Assembly: GCF_002812125.1 (NCBI RefSeq)
Contig: NZ_NPDQ01000001.1
Location: forward strand, 186,001 to 250,000
Direction of reading: 5' to 3'
From: Leptospira brenneri
GTDB lineage: Bacteria; Spirochaetota; Leptospiria; Leptospirales; Leptospiraceae
Length of the DNA stretch: 64,000 bases
Shown: one piece after another, positions 56,391 to 64,000 of the stretch
Position numbering within the stretch: the first letter of the stretch is position 1
How the letters are laid out: the number at the start of each line of letters is the position of its first letter
Translations under genes and position numbers: made by a program
The notes under the pieces: model-generated
Seen by the model: only the letters and a program-made list of their open reading frames with translations
Told to the model about the DNA's origin: nothing
Databases searched by the model: none

Positions 56391-56885
56391 ATGTTACAAG
56401 TTCTATCCAGCCGATTTTTAATCCAAATCCATTCCTTTGTCATTTTTTTGCTACTGGTTGGGTTTAGTTTCTCTTGTACGGAAGACGAAACAGTGATCAA
56501 AGCTCCTATGAGCCGGGAGCACCGACTCTTTCTCGCTGTGGAAAAAGGAAATTTAGAATTAGTAAAAGAACTTTTGAGCGAAGGTGTTTCCATCAATGCA
56601 AAAGATTCTTTAGGTAATTCCCCTCTCATCAAAGCGGCGGATGAAGAAGAATTAGTGATCGCTAAATTTTTGATCCAAAGAGGTGCCAATGTCAACCTTC
56701 GCAATCTCACCGGAGAAACAGCGATCTACCGAGCTGTGTACCGAGGAAATCTCGATTTGGTTAAACTTTTGGTAGGTGCCGGGGCAGAAACAAAAGTCAA
56801 AACTGTCGGTGGGATTAGTCTTGCGGAATTAGCCGAAGAAAGAGGAGAAGAAGGGATTTTGAAATATCTGAGTTCTTTGAAATAG
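56391..56885 (+). CDS. Ankyrin-repeat lipoprotein
   Basis: 164 residues. The signal SFVIFLLLVGFSFSC ends at a lipobox Cys. Three ankyrin repeats follow: HRLFLAVEKGNLELVKELLSEGVSINAKD, GNSPLIKAADEEELVIAKFLIQRGANVNLRN and GETAIYRAVYRGNLDLVKLL (each given in part). A protein-binding role in the periplasm or at a membrane is likely. It starts 24 bp from the divergent SPFH gene. Confidence 0.85.
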   Translation: MLQVLSSRFLIQIHSFVIFLLLVGFSFSCTEDETVIKAPMSREHRLFLAVEKGNLELVKELLSEGVSINAKDSLGNSPLIKAADEEELVIAKFLIQRGANVNLRNLTGETAIYRAVYRGNLDLVKLLVGAGAETKVKTVGGISLAELAEERGEEGILKYLSSLK

Positions 56886-56953
56886 GGTATTTTGAAATCA
56901 CGATGATGATAGGTTTATCGTGTGTTATATGAAATATAACTGAAAACAACTTT

Positions 56954-57691
56954 ATGAAAAAAATAGTTATATATTTTCTTCTACTTTTTACTGTTAATCA
57001 TTGTTCCCCCGAAAAGAAAGTTGTTATCATAGTCTCAGGATATTATGAATGGATTGCTCTTAAGAATTACTTAAAAATCGATCCAGCGATTCTTCAATTC
57101 TCTCCTTACGGAGAATTTTTTTTCGCAGACAAGGTTTTAGATTCACATAATGAAAAAATTATCTTTGTTTATGGTGGCTCTGGATCCATTGATTCTGCTG
57201 CTTCCACTCAAATGGTTATCTCTAACCTAAATCCTAAAATAATCATTAACATTGGCTCCACGTCTGGTTTCTATAAAAGAGTTAAATTATTCGATCTCGT
57301 CGTTGCAAAAAATACCTTTCTTTATGATTTTTCGGAAGAAAAAGAACTCACTCAAATAAACTTTGATAAATATAGAACTGAAATCAACGTCGACTCGAAT
57401 TTTAAAATTCCTGATGATATCATCCCCTCCAATATTATCTCAACTAATTCAAAGTTAGAGACTTCTAAAATCAGCAAACTTCCCTTATTATTCAATGCTT
57501 CTGATCCAGAATCAGGTTCCATTGCAAGAATTTGTCAGAACAATAATGTACAAGTAATGATTCTGAAAGGTATTTCGACTATCATATTAAGTGAAAATAA
57601 TAATAGTTATGTGAAGATAAGTTCTGAAAAAAATAGCGAAATCATCATACCTAAAATAATCAATATTATTAAAACTTTTCATTGGAACTAA
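56954..57691 (+). CDS. Lipoprotein with degenerate MTA/SAH nucleosidase-like fold
   Basis: 245 residues. The N-terminus MKKIVIYFLLLFTVNHC is a lipoprotein signal. The rest resembles the nucleoside phosphorylase/MTAN family. IIFVYGGSGSIDSAASTQMV and KIIINIGSTSGFYKRVKLFD match the central fold, and ASDPESGSIARICQNNNV corresponds to the VEMEATAIAHVC substrate region. The catalytic Asp of the ISD motif is replaced (LKGIST), so enzymatic activity is doubtful; it could bind nucleosides instead. The gene is strongly A+T-rich, suggesting transfer. Confidence 0.65.
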   Translation: MKKIVIYFLLLFTVNHCSPEKKVVIIVSGYYEWIALKNYLKIDPAILQFSPYGEFFFADKVLDSHNEKIIFVYGGSGSIDSAASTQMVISNLNPKIIINIGSTSGFYKRVKLFDLVVAKNTFLYDFSEEKELTQINFDKYRTEINVDSNFKIPDDIIPSNIISTNSKLETSKISKLPLLFNASDPESGSIARICQNNNVQVMILKGISTIILSENNNSYVKISSEKNSEIIIPKIINIIKTFHWN

Positions 57692-57852
57692 AGGCTGCTG
57701 TATTACAGCATCTTAAATTCGTTTCGATAATTTGAAAGAACATACAATAATTTCCCTCGTAAGTAAGTAATTTCCGAAACAATCTTTATCCTCGTTATTC
57801 CAATTAAAAGCTAAAATCTGTCTTACAAAATACTCAATTGCGTAAAGATTTG

Positions 57853-58485
57853 TTATGAACCGATGATCGGCATAGAATGAATATAGCTTTTTTGTTCCAA
57901 AGAATCTTTAAAAAACTCTGCAATCTGTTCTCTTGATAAAGAGAAAGATATTTTGGAATCTCCAAAAGACACTTTATATGGATTTGTCTGTTTGTCTATA
58001 GGAGCTATAATTCTAACAATAGTCCAGTCAAGTTTGCTTTCTTTGACCATTTCTCCGATAGCAGTAATCTCCTTGTAAGCTTTCGGAAACGCAAGCCTTG
58101 CAAAGAAAGGTGGGAACCAGGTCATCAGTGAATTTTTATCTTTTTCAAATCTAACAGATGGTGTTGCTAGTGTAATAAAACGTTTGATTTTATGTTTTAT
58201 CATCGCTTGCAGAATATACTTATGGGCTTCCGTTAGTTCCATCCCCTCATAATTCCTCTTGAGTGGAGGTCCCATAACAGTTACGACTGCATCTATTTGA
58301 TCAAAAATAGAATCGTGTAAATGCAACTCGTTTAGTTTGCCTTCGACAACTCTCAGTCGGACATTTTCTATGTTCAACTTTTCTGGACTGCGGGTATAAA
58401 CAATGAGTTCATGCCCATTTTTGAATAACTTTTCCGCAAGTAGCTTTCCAATTGCGCCGGTCGCACCAAATAATAATATCTTCAT
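57853..58485 (-). CDS. NAD(P)-binding protein, NmrA/SDR-a type
   Basis: 210 residues with the N-terminal cofactor motif ILLFGATGAIGKLLAEKLFKNG and the atypical-SDR pattern of NAD(P)H-binding PF13460-type proteins (DAVVTVMGPP, IKRFITLATPS, WTIVRIIAPI). There is no full YxxxK dyad, so it may be a sensor or a simple reductase. It is divergent from an HxlR regulator, which probably controls it. Such pairs often respond to quinones or reactive electrophiles. Confidence 0.85.
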   Translation of the reverse strand: MKILLFGATGAIGKLLAEKLFKNGHELIVYTRSPEKLNIENVRLRVVEGKLNELHLHDSIFDQIDAVVTVMGPPLKRNYEGMELTEAHKYILQAMIKHKIKRFITLATPSVRFEKDKNSLMTWFPPFFARLAFPKAYKEITAIGEMVKESKLDWTIVRIIAPIDKQTNPYKVSFGDSKISFSLSREQIAEFFKDSLEQKSYIHSMPIIGS

Positions 58486-58493
58486 ACCTACTC

Positions 58494-58542
58494 CAAATAT
58501 ACTAAGTAACTATTTGTTCCTTGCTATCAAATATATACTTAA
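58494..58542. promoter_or_regulatory. Direct repeats in the divergent HxlR/NAD(P)-protein promoter
   Basis: CAAATATACTAAGTA (58494-58508) and CAAATATATACTTAA (58528-58542) share CAAATATA and a similar tail. They sit between the two divergent genes and are candidate HxlR operators. Confidence 0.4.
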
Positions 58543-58560
58543 TTAAATTAGCTGTCAATA

Positions 58561-58583
58561 AGGCACTTTTTTGTGCCTCGGAG
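58561..58583 (+). promoter_or_regulatory. Hairpin next to the hxlR-type gene ribosome-binding site
   Basis: A perfect 6-bp stem AGGCAC/GTGCCT with a TTTTTT loop ends one base before GGAG, the Shine-Dalgarno of the ATG at 58590. It could shield or expose the ribosome-binding site. Confidence 0.5.
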
Positions 58584-58589
58584 TTTTTT

Positions 58590-58931
58590 ATGAAAAATCA
58601 TGAAAATTGTTCTCAGTTCTGGGATATCTTATCTCTCATTGGAGATAAATGGGTAGTGGCAACGATAGGAATCCTTTCTGACGGGCCGCAGCGTTACAAT
58701 GAAATTAAACGACAAATTGGTGATGTTTCCCAACGAATGTTAACAAGAACTCTCCGTAGACTTGAAAATAGAGGATTAATTACGAGAAGAATTTTAAACA
58801 CAATACCAATTGGGGTTGAATATAAGTTAACGCCTATCGGAAGAACGCTTGTTAAACCTTTGGACTCATTATTTGAATGGGCGATAAAAAATGCGGATAA
58901 AATAGAATCGATAACTAAAGAAGAAGAGTAG
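58590..58931 (+). CDS. HxlR-family transcriptional regulator
   Basis: 113 residues. The winged helix-turn-helix of the HxlR/MarR-like family is complete: CSQFWDILSLIGDKWVVATI, RYNEIKRQIGDVSQRMLTRTLRRLENRGLI and the wing VEYKLTPIGRTLV. The N-terminal Cys (ENCSQFW) is where redox-sensing members carry their reactive thiol. I chose ATG 58590 with GGAG 6 nt upstream; the frame extends further but through promoter sequence. Confidence 0.9.
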   Translation: MKNHENCSQFWDILSLIGDKWVVATIGILSDGPQRYNEIKRQIGDVSQRMLTRTLRRLENRGLITRRILNTIPIGVEYKLTPIGRTLVKPLDSLFEWAIKNADKIESITKEEE

Positions 58932-59064
58932 TAAGAAAAAATATTTTACGATTTTCTCTTCACTAGTTGTGGTCTATAAAGTTTAGATAAACACTTTGCA
59001 AGAGTTAACTTAAATTTTTTAAAATAACTTAGTTTAATCCTGGCACTTTTGAATCTAATTTATT

Positions 59065-59559
59065 TTAAAGATTTAATTCCATTTGGATATCAACTCGTTT
59101 ATATGACGTTTGGCGGCCTTTAATTTCCTGAAATCCTAATTTATAATACAAATTGATTGCAGGTGTCAGAGCAGTATTACTTTCTAAGTAGATTTTAGAA
59201 GCCCCTAATTCTTTGGCAGAATTGATGATTGCTTTTCCTAATAACCAACCTAACTTTTTTCCTTGCGCCTTTGGTGAGACAGCCATTTTAGCAAGTTCAT
59301 AATCATAATTAGGATCGTTCATTTTTACTAGAGCGCAGACTCCGAGAGGTTTTCCCTGATACAAGGCTACAAATATTTTTCCACCTTTGTCTAGAATCAA
59401 TTCTTTCGGATGATCTAATACTTTGTAATCATTTTCTTCCATTTCAAAATAGGAAGAAATCCACTCTTCATTGAGGGACTTAAAAGCCTGTTTGTATTTT
59501 GATTCATATTCAACGATCTGAACATCTTGAATTTCTTCTTTGTTTATATTTGCTACCAT
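59065..59559 (-). CDS. GNAT-family N-acetyltransferase
   Basis: 164 residues. The acetyl-CoA loop motif is in MAVSPKAQGKKLGWLLGKAI, with the flanking strand YELAKMAV and the C-terminal ALTPAINLYYKLGFQEI. Substrate unknown; the length and N-terminal region fit small-molecule acetyltransferases. It lies 145 nt after the M20 peptidase gene on the same strand, beyond a strong inverted repeat. Confidence 0.88.
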   Translation of the reverse strand: MVANINKEEIQDVQIVEYESKYKQAFKSLNEEWISSYFEMEENDYKVLDHPKELILDKGGKIFVALYQGKPLGVCALVKMNDPNYDYELAKMAVSPKAQGKKLGWLLGKAIINSAKELGASKIYLESNTALTPAINLYYKLGFQEIKGRQTSYKRVDIQMELNL

Positions 59560-59616
59560 TATCCAAAACCTAATTCCATTTTGTCAGCGGTAAGAATAGA
59601 AACATCTATATTATTA

Positions 59617-59662
59617 GTATAGAATTGTTTTTCGAATGAATCATTATCAAACAATTCTATAC
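59617..59662. terminator. 14-bp perfect inverted repeat
   Basis: Arms GTATAGAATTGTTT and AAACAATTCTATAC with an 18-nt loop, between the M20 stop and the GNAT start (both minus strand). No T-run follows the stem on the minus strand; it may be a terminator or an operator for the GNAT gene. Confidence 0.5.
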
Positions 59663-59703
59663 GATTGAACCAATTTTTTGGAACCGTTCAAATCTCCTCG
59701 TTC

Positions 59704-61152
59704 CTACTGATTCATCTCGACTAAAGTTTCAAAAAGAATTTTAGTTCCCAGCTCCAAATTATCGGCTGTAATATTTTCGTTTTTGCCATGCATCGTATCG
59801 ATATCTTCTGATTTTAAAACTGCAGGAATGAGGCCATAGGATTTAATCCCAAGTTTTCGTAAGTATGAATTGTCCGTTTTTCCAGGAGAAAGGAATGGGG
59901 TCACCGTACTATTTGGAAATTTATTTACAGATACGGCAGCTAGTGTGCTGAAAAGTTTAGTATTGATGGGAGATATATCAGTAGGATTGATATCGGTAAA
60001 AGTCACTTCTGCCTTATATTTCTCAGCAATGGTTTTTACTTTTTTTGCAAACTCTTCAATGTCTACTCCGGGCAAAGTTCGAATGTCCAACCTTCCTGAT
60101 GCTTCTCCAGCGATTACGTTTTCTCCACCTTCCCCTTCTGTAGTTCTAAATCCTGTAATCGATTTAGTGTTGGTTGTCATTGCAGTTAGGTGACGGTTAC
60201 TGCGAATGGTTCCATGTAATAAAGGTTTGATTAACGGGTTCCTTGCATTTTTTAGAAAAAACGAATTAGGAAAGGGGCTAATCGTTCCTAGTTGATAAAA
60301 GAAAGCATCGGTTTCTTCTGTTATGCGAATATCGGATTCTAATTCCCGAACTTCATTAAAGAATTGAATTAAAGATAGAGCAGGGTATTGGTTTGGAGGA
60401 GTTGATCCATGTCCGCTAGTTCCTGTAATTTTTGCCCGTAACCAAATGTTTCCTTTTTCGGCATATTGAACGTTAAAGATTGTCGCCCCAGGAATTACAA
60501 TATCTCTCGTGGCGACTCCACCTTCATTGAGGGCATACTCATAACCTGCAAGTAAGTGTTTTTGAACAGTCGTCATATACCTGCCACCTAACACCGAACC
60601 TGATTCTTCATCGGCCAAGGCCAAATACATAATGTTTCTAGTTCTTGGTAGTCCAGAACGTTTGATTTCTAGGAAGGCAAGTAATTCCATAACAGCCATT
60701 CCTTTCATATCAATGGCACCACGACCCCAAACGCGACCGTCACTGACAGCTCCTGAAAGAGGATTCACTTTCCATTCTTTGGAATCAAATTCTACTGTAT
60801 CTAAATGGTTAGCAAGAATGATCCCTGGTTCTGGGTTGGGAACTGTGGCAGGGAGTTCGGCAATTAAATTAGGTCTAGTGGGATGTTTGGGATCGAAGAC
60901 AAGTCGTGAAGGAATTCCTTCTTTGGAAAGGACTCCTTGAATGTATTTGGCTACCTGGATTTCATTTCCACGAACCGAAGGAATTTTTAATAAATCAGAA
61001 AGTAGTTTTACCGCCTCTGCTTTACGGTTTTCCCAATTCACTTTGGGATAATTCTTTTTTAGTTCAGCATACTTTACTTTCTGACCAAAGGAACAATGAA
61101 ACGCAAACACCGCAATCACCAAAGTTGAAATCCATAACCTCATATTAATCAT
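59704..61152 (-). CDS. M20-family metallopeptidase, putative lipoprotein
   Basis: 482 residues. N-terminus MINMRLWISTLVIAVFAFHC is a lipoprotein signal. Di-zinc M20 motifs: ILANHLDTVEF, the bridging Asp in RGAIDMKGMAV, and LADEESGSVLGG with the Glu pair. The dimerisation domain has GTSGHGSTPPNQ, and the last ligand is in IDTMHGKNENI. It should cut dipeptides or N-acyl amino acids outside the cytoplasm. I chose ATG 61152 because GGAGG is 4 nt upstream. Confidence 0.9.
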   Translation of the reverse strand: MINMRLWISTLVIAVFAFHCSFGQKVKYAELKKNYPKVNWENRKAEAVKLLSDLLKIPSVRGNEIQVAKYIQGVLSKEGIPSRLVFDPKHPTRPNLIAELPATVPNPEPGIILANHLDTVEFDSKEWKVNPLSGAVSDGRVWGRGAIDMKGMAVMELLAFLEIKRSGLPRTRNIMYLALADEESGSVLGGRYMTTVQKHLLAGYEYALNEGGVATRDIVIPGATIFNVQYAEKGNIWLRAKITGTSGHGSTPPNQYPALSLIQFFNEVRELESDIRITEETDAFFYQLGTISPFPNSFFLKNARNPLIKPLLHGTIRSNRHLTAMTTNTKSITGFRTTEGEGGENVIAGEASGRLDIRTLPGVDIEEFAKKVKTIAEKYKAEVTFTDINPTDISPINTKLFSTLAAVSVNKFPNSTVTPFLSPGKTDNSYLRKLGIKSYGLIPAVLKSEDIDTMHGKNENITADNLELGTKILFETLVEMNQ

Positions 61153-61283
61153 TCTTCCTCCACTATTAAGAAAATAGAGAATCATGAATTTCAAAACTTA
61201 AAAGTAAAAACTGATTTAATTTTTTCGGATAAAATCCATTCGTAAGTTTTTAAACGACAAACATCTTAAATCAAAATATTGTT

Positions 61284-61973
61284 TTAGTAGAAACGAATCA
61301 ATTCTTCGGCAGATTCTCTTGGTGTGTGAAAACGATTTAGATCCGATTCAGGTTTTGGGTAACCAATGCTAAGTCCTAAGATTACCTTTTCTTCGTTTGG
61401 CAATTGGAGGGCATTTTTACTACATCAGGAAAGGCACCAAGAGCTGCCTGCGGACAAGTTCCCAACCCTTCTTCTCTTGCTAAAAGAAGAATTGATTGGA
61501 GAAAACAACCCAAGTCAATTCCTACAAAATAATTCAGTTCAAACTTGGATGTAATAAAAACGGCAGTTGGTGCTCCAAAGAATTCAAAGTTACGAAGCAT
61601 AAACTGATCTCTTGCTTCTTTATCTTTCCTTTCAATTCCGGCCACTCCGTAAATTTTCATCCCCAAATCAAACATTCGTTTTTTAGCATCACTGGGATAG
61701 GACTCAGGCCAATTGTTCTGGTCTAGGTGGGGACTGACGAGCAGCTTGGACTAGATCCTTTGCTAATTCCTCTCGTTTGGTTCCATTGACAATGTGTACC
61801 TTCCAAGGTTGGGAATTTTTCCAACTAGGGGAACGTAAGGCTTTTCCAAAGACTCTTTGTAAAATTTCTTCTGGAATGGGTTTGGGAAGGAAGTCTCGAA
61901 TGCTATGTCTAGTTTCTAGGGCTTCAGAAACTGTGGTCGCGGTTTCATGGATGGATATCATTTCAGAGTTCAT
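61284..61973 (-). pseudogene. Nitroreductase, broken by two frameshifts
   Basis: The three frames together give a typical nitroreductase of about 229 residues: TRHSIRDFLPKPIPEEILQRV and RSPSWKNSQPWKVHIV (61704-61973); then MFDLGMKIYGVAGIERKDK, FVGIDLGCFLQSILLLAREEGLG and GTCPQAALG (61382-61675); then LGLSIGYPKPESDLNRFHTPR ending in IRFY. The breaks fall at CCCC (61729-61732) and AAAAA (61414-61418) on the coding strand; removing one C and adding one A restores a single frame. FMN-dependent nitro/quinone reduction would be its role. It is divergent from a TetR gene. Sequencing error cannot be excluded. Confidence 0.82.
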
Positions 61974-61991
61974 GGGATGCTCCTAAACAAC

Positions 61992-62013
61992 ATACATACC
62001 AGTCGGTATGTAT
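61992..62013. promoter_or_regulatory. TetR operator 1
   Basis: A 22-bp perfect palindrome at its arms, ATACATACC-AGTC-GGTATGTAT, in the divergent promoter between the nitroreductase and the TetR gene. It lies close to the nitroreductase start. Confidence 0.85.
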
Positions 62014-62028
62014 TTGCAAGAACTTTTC

Positions 62029-62050
62029 ATACATACCGGTTGGTATAATG
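62029..62050. promoter_or_regulatory. TetR operator 2 with overlapping -10 box
   Basis: ATACATACC-GGTT-GGTATAATG is the second copy, 37 bp centre to centre from the first. It contains TATAAT (62044-62049), a probable -10 box for the TetR gene starting at 62089, so the regulator should repress itself. Confidence 0.85.
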
Positions 62051-62088
62051 TTTGCTAAGTTTCTTTCCTTTTGGAATCTGTAGGGGAT

Positions 62089-62670
62089 ATGAAAAAAGAA
62101 CCTACCCGCTTACGCCTTTTGCAAGTCAGCCGGAATCTTTTCTTAAAACAAGGATACTCGGGGACAGGGCTCAATCAAATTGTAGAAGAAGCAAAAACGG
62201 TCAAGGCAAGCCTCTACCAACATTTTTCTTCTAAGGAAATGTTAGGAAAAGAGGTCCTGAGAATTTATTCTGATGAAAATTTATCCTTACTTAAGTCCCT
62301 AATGAAACGAAATCCAAAACCCTTGGATTTCGTGAAGGCTTGGGTTCGGATTCTATCTCGTGAAGCAAGGATGTCCCAACTTTTTGGTTGTGGAATGGCA
62401 AATTTTCGCGCTCAGATTGCTCCCCAGGAATTGGAAATCCAGAAAGAAATTGAAGTAATTGCAAATCGAACCATCGATTGTTTGGCTGAGTATCTGGAAG
62501 AGTCGGTCCAAAATGGTCATTTAATTTCTAAAGTGGATTGTCGTCTTCTCGCCAAACATTTATTTTTTGTTTATGAAGGGGTCTTACAAGGATATCGTTT
62601 GCTTGATGATAAAAGGTCACTCGATGAATTATATCGAATTGCAGAGAGTTTGATTCCATCTTCTAAATGA
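62089..62670 (+). CDS. TetR/AcrR-family transcriptional repressor
   Basis: 193 residues. The N-terminal helix-turn-helix is clear (TRLRLLQVSRNLFLKQGYSG, LNQIVEEAKTVKASLYQHFSSKEML). The C-terminal ligand domain has a Cys in FGCGMANF and aligns in layout with AcuR/NemR-like regulators. ATG 62089 follows AGGGG. It probably controls the divergent nitroreductase and itself through two palindromes. The TonB-dependent receptor gene overlaps its stop by 4 nt, so the two should be co-expressed. Confidence 0.93.
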   Translation: MKKEPTRLRLLQVSRNLFLKQGYSGTGLNQIVEEAKTVKASLYQHFSSKEMLGKEVLRIYSDENLSLLKSLMKRNPKPLDFVKAWVRILSREARMSQLFGCGMANFRAQIAPQELEIQKEIEVIANRTIDCLAEYLEESVQNGHLISKVDCRLLAKHLFFVYEGVLQGYRLLDDKRSLDELYRIAESLIPSSK

Positions 62671-64000
62671 AAATCCCTCGATACCTCATATTCTTTCTTT
62701 ATTTTTCAATTCTGTATCCTATCTTTGCAGAGGGAAACATAGAGGTCGTATTTCAAATTGTAAAATCCAACTCAGGAAAACCTGTCAGCAATGCTGTCGT
62801 CATTTCCAAAAAGGGAAAAACAAGTGGAATCTCGAATAGTGAGGGAATCGCCAAACTTCAATTTCCCGAACCAGGATACTATGAAATTAAAATTTCGACA
62901 GCTGATAGAACAGAATCAATATTTCGGGAAGTTCGGTTCAAAGGACAAGTCATCCTTGTCAGTATTTCAGAATCCAACCTTGCTGGAATTTTAGTCAGCG
63001 GGGAAAGAGACAAAACTCCACTTTCGCGGTATGGATTAGTCCAGGATGAAATCAAACGCCTTCCTGGGGTTTCAGGAGATTCCTTAAAAGCTCTCCAAAC
63101 CATTCCGGGTGTTGTGATTGGTGCCCCTGTGGGAATTTTACCATCAGTCTTTACAAATATTGGAACCAATTTACTCACAGGAAATCCTTATTCCAATAGT
63201 GAAAGGGGTGACCTTTCCTTACGAGGTGGTGGGACAAGACAAAACCAATATTACTTCGATGGATTTCCCCTTCCTTATCCTTTCCATTTGGGAAACCAGT
63301 CTTCCGTTCTAAATAACAACTTAATTAAATCCTTCGATGTGTTTACTGGGGCATTTCCGGCTAAATATGGTTATGCGACTGGTGGAATTATCGCCATTGA
63401 AGGGACCGACCGTGTGGATGAAAATAAAACGGTCATCAACACCAATTTGTTTTTATCTGATATCTATAACCAATCCAAAATCCTCCCTGGTCTTGCGATG
63501 ATTAGTTCGGGTAGAAAAAACTATCCCAATGTGGTTCTATTACAAGCCTATCCACAAGGGATTCCTGAGGATGCAAAGTACGCAGAATACAGTGACTTCC
63601 AATGGAAAATGATTTGGGATATCAATGCCGAACATAGGCTTTCCATCCAAACCTTTGGAACAAGGGATAGACAGGCTTATACCAAAGCCCAAGCGGATAT
63701 GGAAAGAGGAGGAGATGACCCGCGCCCTCCTACCGGCCTTGATCGAATGTTTCGCACGGATGCCATTCGTTATGTTTGGAAAGGGAAAACCTTTCGAAAT
63801 ACAATCTCTTATTCCCGGACATCGTTTAATGAATTTTTTGAACTAAAATTTACGAATCCACTGACTGCAGAAAATATCTTTGGATTACAAAATCGAACCA
63901 CAGATACCATTACCTATGTTCAGAATGCATTTGAATGGGAACTATGGGAAGAACACCTCAAATTGGAAGCTGGGGTGCAAGGTCGCTTTCGAGAGACAAC
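62667..64000 (+). CDS. TonB-dependent outer-membrane receptor (3' end outside window)
   Basis: The first 444 residues are visible. Signal peptide MKIPRYLIFFLYFSILYPIFA; a carboxypeptidase-regulatory-like domain (about 24-110; SNAVVISKKGKTSGISNSEG); plug domain with IKRLPGVSGDSLKALQTIPG, SLRGGGTRQNQYYFDG and AFPAKYGYATGGIIAIEG; then the first barrel strands. The ATG overlaps the TetR stop (ATGA), implying translational coupling and TetR control. The ligand is unknown. It differs from the receptor at 50463 in sequence and plug motifs. Confidence 0.9.
   Translation, partial: MKIPRYLIFFLYFSILYPIFAEGNIEVVFQIVKSNSGKPVSNAVVISKKGKTSGISNSEGIAKLQFPEPGYYEIKISTADRTESIFREVRFKGQVILVSISESNLAGILVSGERDKTPLSRYGLVQDEIKRLPGVSGDSLKALQTIPGVVIGAPVGILPSVFTNIGTNLLTGNPYSNSERGDLSLRGGGTRQNQYYFDGFPLPYPFHLGNQSSVLNNNLIKSFDVFTGAFPAKYGYATGGIIAIEGTDRVDENKTVINTNLFLSDIYNQSKILPGLAMISSGRKNYPNVVLLQAYPQGIPEDAKYAEYSDFQWKMIWDINAEHRLSIQTFGTRDRQAYTKAQADMERGGDDPRPPTGLDRMFRTDAIRYVWKGKTFRNTISYSRTSFNEFFELKFTNPLTAENIFGLQNRTTDTITYVQNAFEWELWEEHLKLEAGVQGRFRET

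Noticed and set aside
56369..56710. Minus-strand open frame of 113 codons
   Set aside because: It lies opposite the clear ankyrin-repeat lipoprotein and shows no family pattern.
57692..57720. GCTGT/ACAGC inverted repeat as terminator of the nucleosidase-like gene
   Set aside because: The loop is too small and no T-run follows; not strong enough to list.

Overview
The window is a 64 kb piece of a low-G+C bacterial chromosome that is most likely Leptospira, probably the saprophytic (L. biflexa-like) side of the genus. This is inferred from the proteins and not from a marker gene: many lipoproteins with relaxed Leptospira-type lipoboxes, frequent TTG starts, an hrcA-grpE-dnaK-dnaJ operon under a perfect CIRCE operator, several large TonB-dependent receptors, and Leptospira-like hypothetical proteins. 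No rRNA, tRNA, CRISPR array, prophage or complete insertion sequence was seen. Both edges cut genes: an M1 aminopeptidase on the left and a TonB-dependent receptor on the right.

Layout. 0-6 kb: amidase and aminopeptidase lipoproteins, a GMC oxidoreductase with a small partner, and a TPR protein. 6-9 kb: a tight minus-strand operon (TonB-like protein, NusG-family antiterminator, kdsD, aroD) divergent from aroC. 10-15 kb: a response regulator, an isolated nuoG-nuoI pair, an exported unknown protein and a thiolase. 15.4-16.7 kb: a repeat-rich stretch holding a vapBC-type toxin-antitoxin module, which separates the thiolase from a DUF35 Zn-ribbon/OB protein. 17-25 kb: small metabolic proteins, a GH13 glucosidase beside glnD, a GH172-like protein and a PAS-GGDEF cyclase. 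25-30 kb: the heat-shock operon. 30-32 kb: three short housekeeping-type genes.

32.3-41.4 kb is the most unusual block. It is a five-gene operon with almost no gaps: circularly permuted ATP-grasp, alpha-E protein, transglutaminase-DUF2126 (putative amidoligase), an ATP-grasp/alpha-E fusion, and a second transglutaminase. Related gene sets have been predicted to make and attach or remove peptide-like tags, but their chemistry is not established to my knowledge. The fused paralogue has lost the glycine-rich loop seen in the stand-alone ATP-grasp, and no proteasome-like (Anbu) peptidase is next to it here.

41.5-64 kb: a heavy-metal-type RND pump without its partners, an Spx/ArsC-like protein, murB, mltG, and a surface-protein cluster (beta-helix-like lipoprotein, small lipoprotein, large TonB-dependent receptor). 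Two promoters of that cluster carry arrays of 11-nt direct repeats of the kind bound by PhoB/OmpR-family regulators. Then come ankyrin-repeat proteins, an SPFH lipoprotein, a lipoprotein with a nucleosidase-like fold, an HxlR regulator divergent from an NAD(P)-binding protein, a GNAT protein, an M20 peptidase lipoprotein, a nitroreductase broken by two frameshifts, and a TetR regulator with two operator palindromes, overlapping by four bases with the last TonB-dependent receptor.
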